Origin: Pseudomonas gingeri
GTDB lineage: Bacteria > Pseudomonadota > Gammaproteobacteria > Pseudomonadales > Pseudomonadaceae
Length of the DNA: 64,000 bases
NCBI RefSeq assembly: GCF_013385635.1
Contig: NZ_JACAPR010000011.1
Span: 62,001 to 126,000 of the forward strand
Direction: 5' to 3'
Part shown: positions 15,321 through 24,502 of the stretch, piece after piece
Numbering within the stretch: the first letter of the stretch is position 1
Layout of the letters: the number at the start of each line of letters is the position of its first letter
Position numbers and translations under genes: made by a program
Notes under the pieces: generated by a model
Told to the model about the DNA's origin: nothing
The model's input: the letters and a program-made list of their open reading frames with translations, nothing else
The model's database searches: none

Positions 15321-16688
15321 TCATCGCCGATAGGCCGCCGCCGGATGGTCGGCACGAACCCTTGACTGGCCAGGCTCGTAGAGTCGCTCGCGCAAGGTGT
15401 CGGAGTCATCGTAGTCCAGCCAGTAGCGTCCACGGCATTGCAGCTCGGGCACCACCAGGTCGACAAACTCTTCAAAGGTGCCCGGGGTCACCGCATAGGC
15501 CAGGTTGAAACCATCGATATCGGCCTCGTCCATCCAGCGCTCAAGCTCATCGGCGACGGTACTGGGTGAACCGACGATAACCGGTCCCATGGCACCGATA
15601 CCGACATACCTGACCACTTCGTCAGGCGTCCAGGTACGCTCGGGGTCAGCCTTGGAAAAGATCTCCAGGGCAAAGCGGGCCGAGTCGGTGTCGACGTACT
15701 TGAGCGGTTCGTGAGGATCAAGCTGCGAGAGATCGATGCCGGTGATCCCGGCGTAGAAGGCCAGCCCGCTTTCCAGGTCGATCCATTTCAACAACTCTTC
15801 ATAACGCGCCTGGGCTTCGCTGTCGGTCGGTGCAACGATGGTCGTTATCTCGGTGAAAATCTTCACGCTGCCCGGATCACGTCCGTGCTCGCCGGCGACT
15901 TTACGGATGTCGTCCACATAACCGCGCAAGGTCTTCGCGGTGGGGGCAACCGTGAACACGGCTTCGGCATGGCGGGCGGCAAATGCCCGGCCCTTGCCGG
16001 ATGTGCCTGCCTGCCAGATAACCGGAGTCCGCTGGGGGGAGGGCTCGGACAGGTGCACGCCGGGTACGGAGAAAAAGCGGCCCTTGTGCGCAATGCCATG
16101 AACCTTGGCCGGGTCGGCGTAGACCTGGGTGGCCGTGTCGTTCAGCACCGCATCCGACTCCCAGGAGCCTTCCCAGAGCTTGTAGCAGACCTCCATGAAC
16201 TCTTCTGCCCGGTCATAGCGCTCGTCGTGGGGCATCTGTTGCTCCAGGCCCAGGTTACGGGCGGCACCGTCCAGGTAGGAGGTCACGACATTCCAGGCGA
16301 TCCGTCCCTTGGTGAAATGATCCAGGGTACTGAAACGGCGGGCCAGCGCGTAGGGTTGTTCGTAGGTAGAGGATACGGTGATCCCGAATCCCAGTTTGCT
16401 CGTCGCCGCGGCCATGGCCGAGACCTGCATCATCGGGTCGTGTACCGGAATCTGCATGGCTCGGCGGATCGAGGCGTCCGCCGACCCCTGGTAGGTGTCG
16501 TAGACCCCGAGTACGTCGGCGATGAACAGGCTGTCGAATTTTCCGCGCTCCAGCAGCTTTGCGAGCTCAACCCAGTAATCGAGTTCCTTGTAGCGTGTCG
16601 ACTGATCCTCGGGATGCGCCCACAGTCCGGGGGACTGGTGGGTGATACACGACATATCGAAGGCGTTGATGCGAATACGTTTGCTCAT
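15321..16688 (-). CDS. LLM-class flavin-dependent monooxygenase (NtaA/SnaA/DszA branch)
   Basis: A 455-residue luciferase-like monooxygenase. Typical branch landmarks are LLERGKFDSLFIADVLGVYD near residue 50, a DPMMQVSAMAAATSKLGFGITVS stretch (residues about 84-106, quoted in part), RIAWNVVTS near residue 130 and QAGTSGKGRAFAARHAEAVF near residue 226. The family uses FMNH2 from a separate reductase to oxidise nitrilotriacetate, sulfonates or sulfur heterocycles. No flavin reductase or transporter is adjacent, so it must borrow reduced flavin from elsewhere. The substrate is unknown. Confidence 0.9.
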   Translation of the reverse strand: MSKRIRINAFDMSCITHQSPGLWAHPEDQSTRYKELDYWVELAKLLERGKFDSLFIADVLGVYDTYQGSADASIRRAMQIPVHDPMMQVSAMAAATSKLGFGITVSSTYEQPYALARRFSTLDHFTKGRIAWNVVTSYLDGAARNLGLEQQMPHDERYDRAEEFMEVCYKLWEGSWESDAVLNDTATQVYADPAKVHGIAHKGRFFSVPGVHLSEPSPQRTPVIWQAGTSGKGRAFAARHAEAVFTVAPTAKTLRGYVDDIRKVAGEHGRDPGSVKIFTEITTIVAPTDSEAQARYEELLKWIDLESGLAFYAGITGIDLSQLDPHEPLKYVDTDSARFALEIFSKADPERTWTPDEVVRYVGIGAMGPVIVGSPSTVADELERWMDEADIDGFNLAYAVTPGTFEEFVDLVVPELQCRGRYWLDYDDSDTLRERLYEPGQSRVRADHPAAAYRR

Positions 16689-16939
16689 GCTAATCCTGAC
16701 TAGATCTAAGCGGGGAGTTCATGAGCACTAGGCAAACACCATGCCGGGGCGCCAGGGCAATGGCTACGCGGTTTTCAGCTCATCCCGCGGCCTGCTTCTG
16801 TCGATGGGAAAACACTCTGTTGATCCCCTGTCCGTGGAGTGACAGTTGCGCCCGGCAAGCCTGATGAAGCCGGTACCTCCCATCGAGGCGTTGTGACGGG
16901 CCAGGCACAGGATGCCCACCCGGTAGGGGCATCTCGTTG

Positions 16940-17143
16940 TCACGACGCATGGGGCACCCAGGAGGCTTGAGGCGGGAGGGGCAGCACCGCGGCGGTGTTT
17001 TTCCGGGGGCCCTGCACGGCTGTAATTCGGGCCACCTCAAGGCCGTAGCGAGTAATGATGACCTCCGAGCCGCAGATGACTTGCTCGAGGATGAACTCGA
17101 GGCTGGTCTGGGCGTCGGGCATGTCATATTTCACTGGGCACAT
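16940..17143 (-). CDS. Phd/YefM-type antitoxin, apparently orphan
   Basis: A 67-residue protein starting at the ATG 17143 behind GAGGAAA. It has the compact Phd/YefM N-terminal fold: DMPDAQTSLEFILEQV, then GSEVIITRYGLEVARI. The toxin-binding C-terminal tail is short and Pro/Ala-rich. No RelE, Doc or PIN-type toxin gene lies on either side. It may be an orphan antitoxin or a degraded module. The 250 bases between it and the monooxygenase start hold no recognisable gene. Confidence 0.7.
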   Translation of the reverse strand: MCPVKYDMPDAQTSLEFILEQVICGSEVIITRYGLEVARITAVQGPRKNTAAVLPLPPQASWVPHAS

Positions 17144-17328
17144 GGCGTTTCCTCATGGGACGGCGGCCTTCTCGGCGGGGCTCTGGTGGATCGCACCGGC
17201 AGTCCCGCTGCGACCCGGTATAGTCGCGAAGGTATAGATAGATTCTGATCTGTTGATTGCGGAATGTGCTTCTGTAATTCCGGTACTTGGCGCTAGGATG
17301 AGAAAAATCCTTTCGCAGAACTGAGAAA

Positions 17329-17793
17329 ATGCAGAAAAACAATCTTGATGATATGGATCGACGGATTCTCCGCGTGCTCAGCAAGGATGGCCGTGCGAGC
17401 TTGCAGGAGGTGGGAAAGCAGGTAGGGCTGTCGCCCAGTCCGTGCTGGCAGCGGATCAAGCGCATGGAGGAGTCGGGCGTCATCCAGGGCTACGAGGCCC
17501 GTATCGACCTCAATGAACTGGGCTACAACGACGGGCTGATCGTGATGCTCACCCTTGAGCACCATAGTGACGAAATCCTGGAGAAATTCGAGCAGGCCCT
17601 GGCCGGGATTCCCGAGGTGATCGAGGCGTACCTGGTGTCCGGCGAGTACGACTATTTCATCCGCATCGCCGTGAAGAACACGCGCGACTATGAGCGGCTA
17701 CTGCGGGAAAAGCTCTACCATATCCCCGGATTGCGACACTCGGTCTCCAGCTTCGTCCTGCGCCAGCTCAAAGCGGCCAGTGTGCCGCTCTGA
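17329..17793 (+). CDS. Lrp/AsnC family transcriptional regulator
   Basis: A 154-residue protein with an N-terminal helix-turn-helix (LDDMDRRILRVLSKDGRASL, then LSPSPCWQRIKRMEESGVI). A C-terminal RAM/AsnC ligand-binding domain follows (EVIEAYLVSGEYDYFIRI near residue 100). The length is typical. These regulators usually sense an amino acid. It is followed 57 nt later by a LysR gene and then by a transporter and a deacylase, so it may link an amino-acid signal to that cluster. Confidence 0.92.
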   Translation: MQKNNLDDMDRRILRVLSKDGRASLQEVGKQVGLSPSPCWQRIKRMEESGVIQGYEARIDLNELGYNDGLIVMLTLEHHSDEILEKFEQALAGIPEVIEAYLVSGEYDYFIRIAVKNTRDYERLLREKLYHIPGLRHSVSSFVLRQLKAASVPL

Positions 17794-17850
17794 AAACTGT
17801 ATATTGATTACCCGTTTCGCGGGCATGGCCCGCTTCTACAGGCATCCCCG

Positions 17851-18747
17851 ATGCAACTGGAATGGCTCGAAGACTTTATCGAATTGGCGCGCACGCGCAG
17901 CCTGTCGCGGGCGGCGCAAAACCGTTGCGTGACTCACCCGGCATTCGGGCGCCGTATCCGGGCGCTGGAGGACTGGGTGGGTGCACCGCTGATCGAACGC
18001 AAGCAGCCTTTGTCATTGACGCCGGCGGGCGTGCTGTTCCTCGACGCCGCCACGCAGTCGATGGCGTTGCTGCTGGCAGCCCGCGCGCAGTTCCAGAACA
18101 TCGGCATGAACCGCGACGAACCCTTGCGCATCGCCACCGGCCGCACGCTGGCGAGCATGTTCTTCCCCGACTGGTACCAATCGTTGCACGAGCGCTTCGG
18201 GGCGTTCCCGATTTCGCTGGTCACCGGTGGCGCGCAGGAGGCCATCATGAAACTGTCGGCGGGCGAGGTGGATCTGCAGTTGATCTTCTCCAGCCCCTTG
18301 ACGCGGATTCTCATCGACAACGAGCGTTTCGACTCACTGGTGCTGGCCCAGGAGGTGTTGCTGCCGGTCAGTGCACCCGATGCCCAGGGGCGGCCGTTGT
18401 TTTCCATCGGTGTCGACAGTGATGCGTCGAGCATTGCGTGGCTGGGTTTTTCGCCGACCTTGTCGTTGCGTGGTGTGCTGGCTCAGCACTTGGCCAAGCT
18501 GCCGCACCGCTTGGCGCTGCGCATGATTTATCAGGCCGACTCCTATGAGGCGATCCTGGAAATGGCCAAGCGCGGCAGCGGGTTGGCCTGGTTGCCAAAA
18601 ATGGTGATCAGGGACGCCCTGGCAGCGGGGCAGTTGGTGATTGCCGGCGGCCCGGACCTGCACATCAATTTTGATATCTCGCTGCATCGCCTGCGCTCCA
18701 ATCGCAGCGAGCAGGTCATGCGGATCTGGCAGGGGCTGCACCCTTAA
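17851..18747 (+). CDS. LysR family transcriptional regulator
   Basis: A 298-residue LysR-type protein. The DNA-binding part (MQLEWLEDFIELARTRSLSR, then CVTHPAFGRRIRALEDWVG) has His-Pro-Ala-Phe where most relatives have Gln/Ser-Pro-Ser, a feature of one LysR sub-branch. The effector domain starts at about residue 90 (LRIATGRTLASMFFPDWY). It is followed on the same strand by the MHS transporter and the deacylase, which are its likely targets. Confidence 0.9.
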   Translation: MQLEWLEDFIELARTRSLSRAAQNRCVTHPAFGRRIRALEDWVGAPLIERKQPLSLTPAGVLFLDAATQSMALLLAARAQFQNIGMNRDEPLRIATGRTLASMFFPDWYQSLHERFGAFPISLVTGGAQEAIMKLSAGEVDLQLIFSSPLTRILIDNERFDSLVLAQEVLLPVSAPDAQGRPLFSIGVDSDASSIAWLGFSPTLSLRGVLAQHLAKLPHRLALRMIYQADSYEAILEMAKRGSGLAWLPKMVIRDALAAGQLVIAGGPDLHINFDISLHRLRSNRSEQVMRIWQGLHP

Positions 18748-18882
18748 CGGGCACACCGAAAAAAAACCACACCCTGGAGGTTGTTCAAACCCCCAGGGCA
18801 AAGGCCGCGTGCCGAACAGGCTCAAGCTTGTGCCCAAACAGCAATTGCCGGACACGGGTTGCTGATTCAACTTGGCGTCGGG

Positions 18883-18923
18883 CCGGGCAGTCACGAAGGC
18901 ACGGAACCTCGATCACTGCCCGG
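18883..18923. promoter_or_regulatory. Inverted repeat upstream of the MHS transporter
   Basis: CCGGGCAGT (18883-18891) and ACTGCCCGG (18915-18923) are perfect 9-base inverted arms separated by 23 bases. They lie in the 275-base gap between the LysR gene and the transporter. Position suggests a regulator site or a leader hairpin; no consensus was recognised. Confidence 0.3.
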
Positions 18924-19022
18924 TTGTTTTCACCCATAACAATGACGACCGTCGGGTCCGTCGGGCGGCCAATGCCCACGGGCAGATGGCCAACTGTGAA
19001 ACAGACCCCGGAAGCCTTCTTC

Positions 19023-20333
19023 ATGACCACCCATTCTTCAACCGTGAGCGCAGTATCGGCCAGCCCCCGGCGGGGACCGTGGCGAGAGATCGTCGCCGCC
19101 AGTTTCGGCAACGCGCTGGAGTTCTATGACCTGCTGATCTATGGCTATTTCGCCGTGGTCATCGGCAAGCTGTTTTTCCCTTCGGATAACGAAACCACAT
19201 CGCTGCTGCTCGCGGTCGGTTCGTTCGGCATCTCGTTCCTGATGCGTCCGCTGGGCGCCATCGTGCTGGGCTCGTATGCCGACCGGGCAGGGCGCAAGGC
19301 CTCGCTGACGCTGTCGATCCTGATCATGCTGCTCGGCACCGCCTTGATCACCTTCACGCCGTCGTACCAGCAGATCGGCCTGGCAGCGCCCTTGCTGATC
19401 GTCGTCGCCCGCATGCTGCAGGGCTTCTCCACGGGAGGCGAGTTCGGCGCGGCCACGGCCTTCATGGTCGAGCATGCCGATGCCCGTCATCGGGGGTTCT
19501 TTGCCAGCTGGCAGTTGTCGACCCAGGGCCTGGCCACGGTACTGGCGGCCGGTGTCAGTGCCTTGCTGAGCTACCTGCTGAGCGACGTGCAACTCAACGA
19601 CTGGGGCTGGCGCGTGGCGTTCGGCGTCGGCCTGTTGATCGGCCCGGTGGGCTTCTACATTCGCAGCCAGATCGACGAGACGCCGGACTTCCAGAAACTG
19701 GCGGCCAGGGTCGAGCAAAATACGCCATTGCGTGACGTACTGATCAAGGGCCATATCAGCCTGTTGCTCGCCATTGGCGTGGTGGCGGGGGCGACGGCGT
19801 TCAACTACGTACACAAGTTGTACATGCCGACTTACGCACTGAAACAGTTGCAGATTGCAGCCACGTCTTCATTTCTCGGCGCCCTGGCCACAGGCATCAC
19901 CCTGACGATCATGGCGCCGGTGTTTGGCAGCCTGTCCGACCATTACGGTCGATTCCGCGTGCTGACCATCGCCTTGCTGGTCACCGGCCTGTCGTCCTAC
20001 CCGATGTTCGCCTGGCTCAATCATTTCCCCAGCTTCACCACTCTACTGGTGGTCCAGGCGGTGGTGGGCGTTCTGATCGCGGCGTGCCTTGGCCCGATCC
20101 CGGCGATGCTGGCCGATATCTTTCCCACGCGTATTCGCGGGACCGGCCTTGCCCTGAGCTACAACTTTTCCGTTACCTTGTTCGGCGGTTTCGCCCCACT
20201 GATCGTGACCTGGATGATCGATGCCACCGGTAGCAAGCTGGCACCGAGTTTCTACGTAATGGCGACCTCATTGGTCAGCGTCATCGCCGTGATCATTCTG
20301 GGACGGCGCATGCGTCACAGCAAGCCGGCCTGA
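19023..20333 (+). CDS. MFS transporter, metabolite:H+ symporter (MHS) family
   Basis: The ATG at 19023 has GGAAG upstream and gives 436 residues with 12 predicted membrane segments; in-frame upstream codons are not protein-like. The opening GNALEFYDLLIYGYF, the loop 2-3 motif GSYADRAGRKASL, and GFSTGGEFGAATAFMVEH before helix 5 are hallmarks of the MHS family (citrate, proline/betaine, alpha-ketoglutarate, shikimate symporters). It is followed 93 nt later by an AspA/AstE-like deacylase, suggesting uptake of an N-acylated or related organic acid. Confidence 0.9.
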   Translation: MTTHSSTVSAVSASPRRGPWREIVAASFGNALEFYDLLIYGYFAVVIGKLFFPSDNETTSLLLAVGSFGISFLMRPLGAIVLGSYADRAGRKASLTLSILIMLLGTALITFTPSYQQIGLAAPLLIVVARMLQGFSTGGEFGAATAFMVEHADARHRGFFASWQLSTQGLATVLAAGVSALLSYLLSDVQLNDWGWRVAFGVGLLIGPVGFYIRSQIDETPDFQKLAARVEQNTPLRDVLIKGHISLLLAIGVVAGATAFNYVHKLYMPTYALKQLQIAATSSFLGALATGITLTIMAPVFGSLSDHYGRFRVLTIALLVTGLSSYPMFAWLNHFPSFTTLLVVQAVVGVLIAACLGPIPAMLADIFPTRIRGTGLALSYNFSVTLFGGFAPLIVTWMIDATGSKLAPSFYVMATSLVSVIAVIILGRRMRHSKPA

Positions 20334-20426
20334 TCCATTCCCGACTTTTCTATCAACTGTCCACGTAGTTTCGCCGCGCCCTGAACGACCGCGGCCAGCG
20401 TATGTCATTGTCTGTTGGAGACTGAA

Positions 20427-21431
20427 ATGAAGACCCTTGAACAAGTTCGCGCCGCCCTGAAACCTTACCCGATCGAAGTCGAATTCCCTGATATCCGGTG
20501 CTGGAAGGAAGGCACCGACGGTGTGGAGTACGTGCACAGTTTCGACAGCGGCGTGGCTGGCCCGCACGTGATGATCATGGCGTTGACCCACGGCAATGAA
20601 GTCAGCGGCGCGATCACGGTGGATGCGTTTCTCAAGCGCGAGCTGCGCCCCCGGCGTGGACGCCTGACCCTGGCGTTCGGCAACGTCGAGGCGTATCGGT
20701 GCTTCGACCCACGGGACATCGATGCGACCCGCTATCTGGAAGAAGACATGAACCGGGTCTGGTCGCCAGACAAGCTGGCGGGCGCATCGGACTCCGTCGA
20801 GCTACGCCGTGCCCGTCAGTTACAGCCGGTGATCGACACCGTCGATCTGCTCCTGGATATCCATTCGATGCACGAAGAAGCACCACCGGTGATGATGTGC
20901 GGCGCCCGGCAAAAAGGCCTGGATTTTGCGGCGACGCTGGGCGTACCGCAGACGGTCGTGGTGGACGCCGGTCATCCCAATGGTCGGCGCCTGCGTGATT
21001 ACGAAGGTTTCAATGATCCGGCGAGTACAAGAAATGCCTTGCTGATCGAAACCGGCCAGCACTTTTCAGCACGCAGTCGCGCCGTGGCGCTGGATACCGC
21101 TGCACGCTTTGTGGTGACGACCGGCACGGTGCTCAAGGAGGACGTCGCCGAGTTCATGCAGCCGGAAAATCCGCTGCCGCAGCGGTTCCTCGAAGTCACC
21201 TGCCCTGTGGTTGCCAGCAGTATGGATTTCACCTTTGCCGAGGAGTTCCGTGGGTTGGAGGTGATCGAAAAGGCCGGTACGCCAATTGCCCACGATGGCG
21301 ACACTCCGATCGTGACGCCGCATGACAACTGCGTGCTGATCCAGCCTTCGTTGCGCCACCTCGGGATCGGGGTGACGGTAGTGCGCCTGGCGAGGATTCT
21401 GGATGTCGTGCCTGAGTGTCTCGCGTTCTGA
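20427..21431 (+). CDS. Succinylglutamate desuccinylase/aspartoacylase-like zinc deacylase (M14 family)
   Basis: The ATG at 20427 is preferred, with TTGGAG just upstream; it gives 334 residues. Zinc ligands of the M14 carboxypeptidase-like fold are visible: H55 and E58 (HGNE) and H146 (DIHS). An Asn-Arg motif (DMNRVW, residues 107-112) is as in aspartoacylases. These enzymes remove acyl groups from N-acyl amino acids. It is not embedded in an ast operon, so succinylglutamate is not favoured. The upstream MHS symporter, LysR and Lrp genes suggest a separate N-acyl-amino-acid or amide route. Confidence 0.85.
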   Translation: MKTLEQVRAALKPYPIEVEFPDIRCWKEGTDGVEYVHSFDSGVAGPHVMIMALTHGNEVSGAITVDAFLKRELRPRRGRLTLAFGNVEAYRCFDPRDIDATRYLEEDMNRVWSPDKLAGASDSVELRRARQLQPVIDTVDLLLDIHSMHEEAPPVMMCGARQKGLDFAATLGVPQTVVVDAGHPNGRRLRDYEGFNDPASTRNALLIETGQHFSARSRAVALDTAARFVVTTGTVLKEDVAEFMQPENPLPQRFLEVTCPVVASSMDFTFAEEFRGLEVIEKAGTPIAHDGDTPIVTPHDNCVLIQPSLRHLGIGVTVVRLARILDVVPECLAF

Positions 21432-21558
21432 CAAGATGCGCGGCATCGGCTGACGGCGCCTATGTGAGTGCCAGACGAATCACAAGCAGGTGACGGTCGA
21501 CGGGTCTGGTTTCCAGGGCAGGGGCTCTCATTGAGTCCCATTGCCGACAGAGCTGCCC

Positions 21559-22161
21559 TCAATCATTGTCGCGATGGACTCCCAGCGCAGCGAGCAATTG
21601 GCCGAGGTGCTGATTGAACGTCACGGTAGGGTCTTGCTGAAGCAGGGCAAAGGGCATCATGCCTTCGGCGGCACCAAAAATAATCGGTGCGGCAACGGTG
21701 CCCGTCAGGACTGAATCAATGCTCCCGTCCTGGCGACCCCGATCCCAGGTGTCGGCGATCCATTGGGTGTTCTGCCGGGCAAATATCCGCACTTGCTCCA
21801 TGATCTCTGCCGACAGCGCATTGCGTTCCACGGCCAGCATCAAGCCCAGGCACAGGCGACTGTCGTTCTCCAGGGTGTGGATGAACAGCTGCACATAATC
21901 CTGAAGGCGGATATTGGCGGTGGCCCGGTGATCGAGCGCGGCCAGATTGTCGCGATTGTGCCGGTTGTAGAGCTGCATCGCTTGCAGGACCAGGGCATTT
22001 TTCGATTCGAAGTGGCTGTACAGGCTGGCAGCCTTGATACAGGCGGCTTCGGCCAGGTCGCGCAAGCCCAGGGCGGTAAAGCCGCGATCTTGCAGAAGGT
22101 CGACGGCCAGGCTGGTCAAGGCTTCCTTGCGGGAGCCGGGAGCTGGTTCGGGCTTTTTCAT
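21559..22161 (-). CDS. TetR family transcriptional regulator
   Basis: A 200-residue protein from the ATG 22161; an in-frame ATG at 22200 would add a Pro-rich extension. The N-terminal helix-turn-helix is standard (LLQDRGFTALGLRDLAEAA, then KAASLYSHFESKNALVLQA). The ligand-binding C-terminal half is not diagnostic. It lies 96 bases downstream of a cupin gene on the same strand. A perfect palindrome in the cupin promoter is a good candidate for its operator. Confidence 0.9.
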   Translation of the reverse strand: MKKPEPAPGSRKEALTSLAVDLLQDRGFTALGLRDLAEAACIKAASLYSHFESKNALVLQAMQLYNRHNRDNLAALDHRATANIRLQDYVQLFIHTLENDSRLCLGLMLAVERNALSAEIMEQVRIFARQNTQWIADTWDRGRQDGSIDSVLTGTVAAPIIFGAAEGMMPFALLQQDPTVTFNQHLGQLLAALGVHRDND

Positions 22162-22257
22162 TATGGGGGGCTCGCGAGTGGGGCAGGGGGCATGGGTCAA
22201 GACTTCAGTTTACAGTTCCTGCGACGTGCGGGCCCACACGTCGCGGGGCACATGACA

Positions 22258-22581
22258 TCACGCGACGATCGTGATGCCGCCGTGATGGGCGACGAAAAAC
22301 TTCGCGTCACTCAGGGCCAGGGCATCGTGCTGGTCATTGGCGTCCAGCAGCAGGCTGTCGCCAGCGTTGAGCACCACCTCGCCAAAGCGAATCGTGCCTT
22401 CGAGCATCAGGATCTGTTCCCAGCCATCGTGCTCATGCAGCGGGAAGCACGTGCCTTTGTCGAATTTCAGGAAAAAGCTGCCGTCGCCGTGCTCACCGCC
22501 GATATTCCATACGGTTGAAATCTGCATGCCTTCGTAGCCGGCACTTTCCCATTGACGCGTTTCTTGTCTGTTCAGAATCAT
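22258..22581 (-). CDS. Small single-domain cupin
   Basis: A 107-residue cupin starting at ATG 22581, with GAGGGC upstream. The fold motifs are visible: motif 1 FPLHEHDGWEQILMLEG (two His and a Glu as metal ligands) and motif 2 LNAGDSLLLDANDQHDAL with its His. It is too short to predict substrate; such cupins act as small dioxygenases, isomerases or sensors. The next gene on the strand is a TetR regulator, and the start region carries a palindrome, so it is probably inducible. Confidence 0.85.
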   Translation of the reverse strand: MILNRQETRQWESAGYEGMQISTVWNIGGEHGDGSFFLKFDKGTCFPLHEHDGWEQILMLEGTIRFGEVVLNAGDSLLLDANDQHDALALSDAKFFVAHHGGITIVA

Positions 22582-22617
22582 GATCTTGCCCTCGAGATTA
22601 GTGTTTGTCAGCATATG

Positions 22618-22631
22618 CTAACGAACGTTAG
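22618..22631. promoter_or_regulatory. Palindromic operator upstream of the cupin gene
   Basis: CTAACG-AA-CGTTAG is a perfect inverted repeat centred about 43 bases upstream of the cupin start. Size and symmetry suit a TetR-family operator, and a TetR gene lies just downstream of the cupin. Binding itself is inferred. Confidence 0.5.
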
Positions 22632-22899
22632 GTTGCCTTGTCGTGGATGGACCGTCAACAGGCTTCGAGAAATATTTTCAGCGGGCCAGTCCCTTGCTCT
22701 ACTGGTGGGTTTGCCGTGAAGTGGGGCTCGCCCACGTGTCGCCGGCGCAATGATCAATTCTCGGGCAGGGCCGCAGAAATTGCTGTTTACACCGGCGTGA
22801 TGACTGATATGTTTCGCGCTCGCCTGATCGCGGCCAAGCAATGTCGGCGCGCCGATTCCAGGTACTGATGACCCGTCCCGTTCAAGGAAGATAAAAACA

Positions 22900-23928
22900 T
22901 TGAAAACAGCTCTCGGCGCGCTGCTCCTGATCTGCCTCGCTACTCACGTATTCGCTGACGATCACCCCATCGGTTTCCAGACTTCCACGTTGCCGGACGC
23001 ACACAATGAGCGCCCGCTGGAGATGGCCGTCTGGTACCCCGGTGCAACCACTGCCACGCCGCAATTGGTCCGTGACGATGCAGTGTTTGTCGGTGCCCTG
23101 GCCGTACCCGACGCCCCTCCGGCTGCCGGCGAGCATCCTCTGGTGGTGCTCTCCCATGGTTTTGGGGGTAACTGGGGCAACCAGGTGTGGCTCGCCAGCG
23201 CACTGGCTCATCAGGGCTACATCGTGGCGGCGGTCAACCACCCCGGCACCACCAGCAAGGACCGCAGCGCCAAAGCCGCGGCACAGCTATGGCAGCGGCC
23301 TGCTGACCTCAGCCGTGCCATCGATGCGGTCCTTGCCAAGCCGGAACAGTTTGGTGTGGTAGCGAAGGGGCGAATTGCCGTGGTGGGGCATTCGCTCGGT
23401 GGCTGGACCGCCCTGGAAATTGCCGGTGCTCGTTTCGACCCCGAGCATTTTGCCCAGGACTGCCAGGTTCACTCGCAATTGGGCGGTTGCTCCGCTTACC
23501 TGAAGATGAACCCCGCGAGCACTCCGGCATCGAAGGCCCAACTGGCCGCCGATTTGCGCGATAAACGGGTCACCGCGGTTGTATCATTGGACCTGGGCCT
23601 GTCACGGGGGATGACCGATGCCAGCCTGGCGGCGCTGCCTGTGCCGGTGTTGGTGATTGCGGGGGGCGTGCCGTCTGAAGATATGTCCCCTCAGTTGGAG
23701 TCCGCCGACCTGGTCAAACGCCTGCCCCTGGCGACGACGCGCTACGTCGAGATCAGTGACGCCACTCACTTCAGCTTTATGTCGGTGTGCAAACCTGGCG
23801 CGATAGAGTTGATCGAAAAGGCCTCGCCGGGCGATGGCATTATTTGCCGGGATGGTGACGGCGCTCGCCCGCGTGAGGTGATCCAGCAGCAGACGGTGTC
23901 GCTGATCACAGGGTTTCTGGAGGGGTGA
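22900..23928 (+). CDS. Exported alpha/beta hydrolase (PAF-acetylhydrolase/dienelactone hydrolase-like)
   Basis: A TTG start at 22900 is supported by an AAGGAAG ribosome-binding site; 342 residues. An N-terminal signal peptide (cleavage near VFADD, residue 19) predicts a periplasmic protein. The nucleophile elbow is GHSLGG near residue 165, preceded by the oxyanion-hole segment VVLSHGFGGN near residue 83. A late His (DATHFSF) can complete the triad. Cysteines at about 191, 201, 301 and 321 may form disulfides. It resembles the secreted hydrolases annotated as predicted dienelactone hydrolases; substrate unknown. Confidence 0.85.
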   Translation: MKTALGALLLICLATHVFADDHPIGFQTSTLPDAHNERPLEMAVWYPGATTATPQLVRDDAVFVGALAVPDAPPAAGEHPLVVLSHGFGGNWGNQVWLASALAHQGYIVAAVNHPGTTSKDRSAKAAAQLWQRPADLSRAIDAVLAKPEQFGVVAKGRIAVVGHSLGGWTALEIAGARFDPEHFAQDCQVHSQLGGCSAYLKMNPASTPASKAQLAADLRDKRVTAVVSLDLGLSRGMTDASLAALPVPVLVIAGGVPSEDMSPQLESADLVKRLPLATTRYVEISDATHFSFMSVCKPGAIELIEKASPGDGIICRDGDGARPREVIQQQTVSLITGFLEG

Positions 23929-24065
23929 ATTCGTAACTTGAAGAGGGCGATCTTATTGCCTGCTGGTACTTGGGGTCGCCACTGCTCAGGTCTGTTGCGT
24001 GCCGATTGAGGCGAACGAAGATAGTGGGCCTGGAGTGAGGCGGATAAGAGCCAGAGACCATAGCC

Positions 24066-24431
24066 TCAAGACTCCGATTCCTCATCATCCAGCCTTTCAT
24101 CCAACTGCGTGCTGATCATACGCATTCCCTCCAGAAACTCTTTGCTGAAACCCACGTTGGGCACGAACCTGGGAACGACCACGTCCAGTTCCTTGAACTG
24201 GTCGTGCTGTTGGAGCAGGTGCAGGTAATGCCGAAGCCGTTCAGGGGCTGCCGTCGGGCGTGTCAGCTGTTTTTTCAGGCGCTCGGCAAACAGGTCGACG
24301 TCCTTTTTCGGCGGGCAATCGTCGTCGTAATCAAGTGCCCAGAGTTCGCCTGCCAGTGTTTTCTGAGACCAGCCCAGGCGTGCGATCAGAGCCTTGATTT
24401 CTTCTTGCAGCCGCTGTGTTTCTGTCCCCAT
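24066..24431 (-). CDS. Hypothetical protein with an N-terminal helix-turn-helix-like segment
   Basis: A 121-residue acidic protein with GGAGAC just upstream of the ATG. The N-terminus (EEIKALIARLGWSQKTLAGE) resembles the first helices of a Cro/C1-type DNA-binding domain. The rest (LRHYLHLLQQHDQFKELDVV and an Asp/Glu-rich tail) matches nothing I know. Its promoter region diverges from the small SMP-type gene at 24503. It may be a small regulator; function unassigned. Confidence 0.65.
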   Translation of the reverse strand: MGTETQRLQEEIKALIARLGWSQKTLAGELWALDYDDDCPPKKDVDLFAERLKKQLTRPTAAPERLRHYLHLLQQHDQFKELDVVVPRFVPNVGFSKEFLEGMRMISTQLDERLDDEESES

Positions 24432-24502
24432 TTGTCTCCGGGCTCCTTGCTAATGTTTGAGTCGTCCCACTGAGGACACATCACTTTAAAAGGGAATTCA
24501 GC

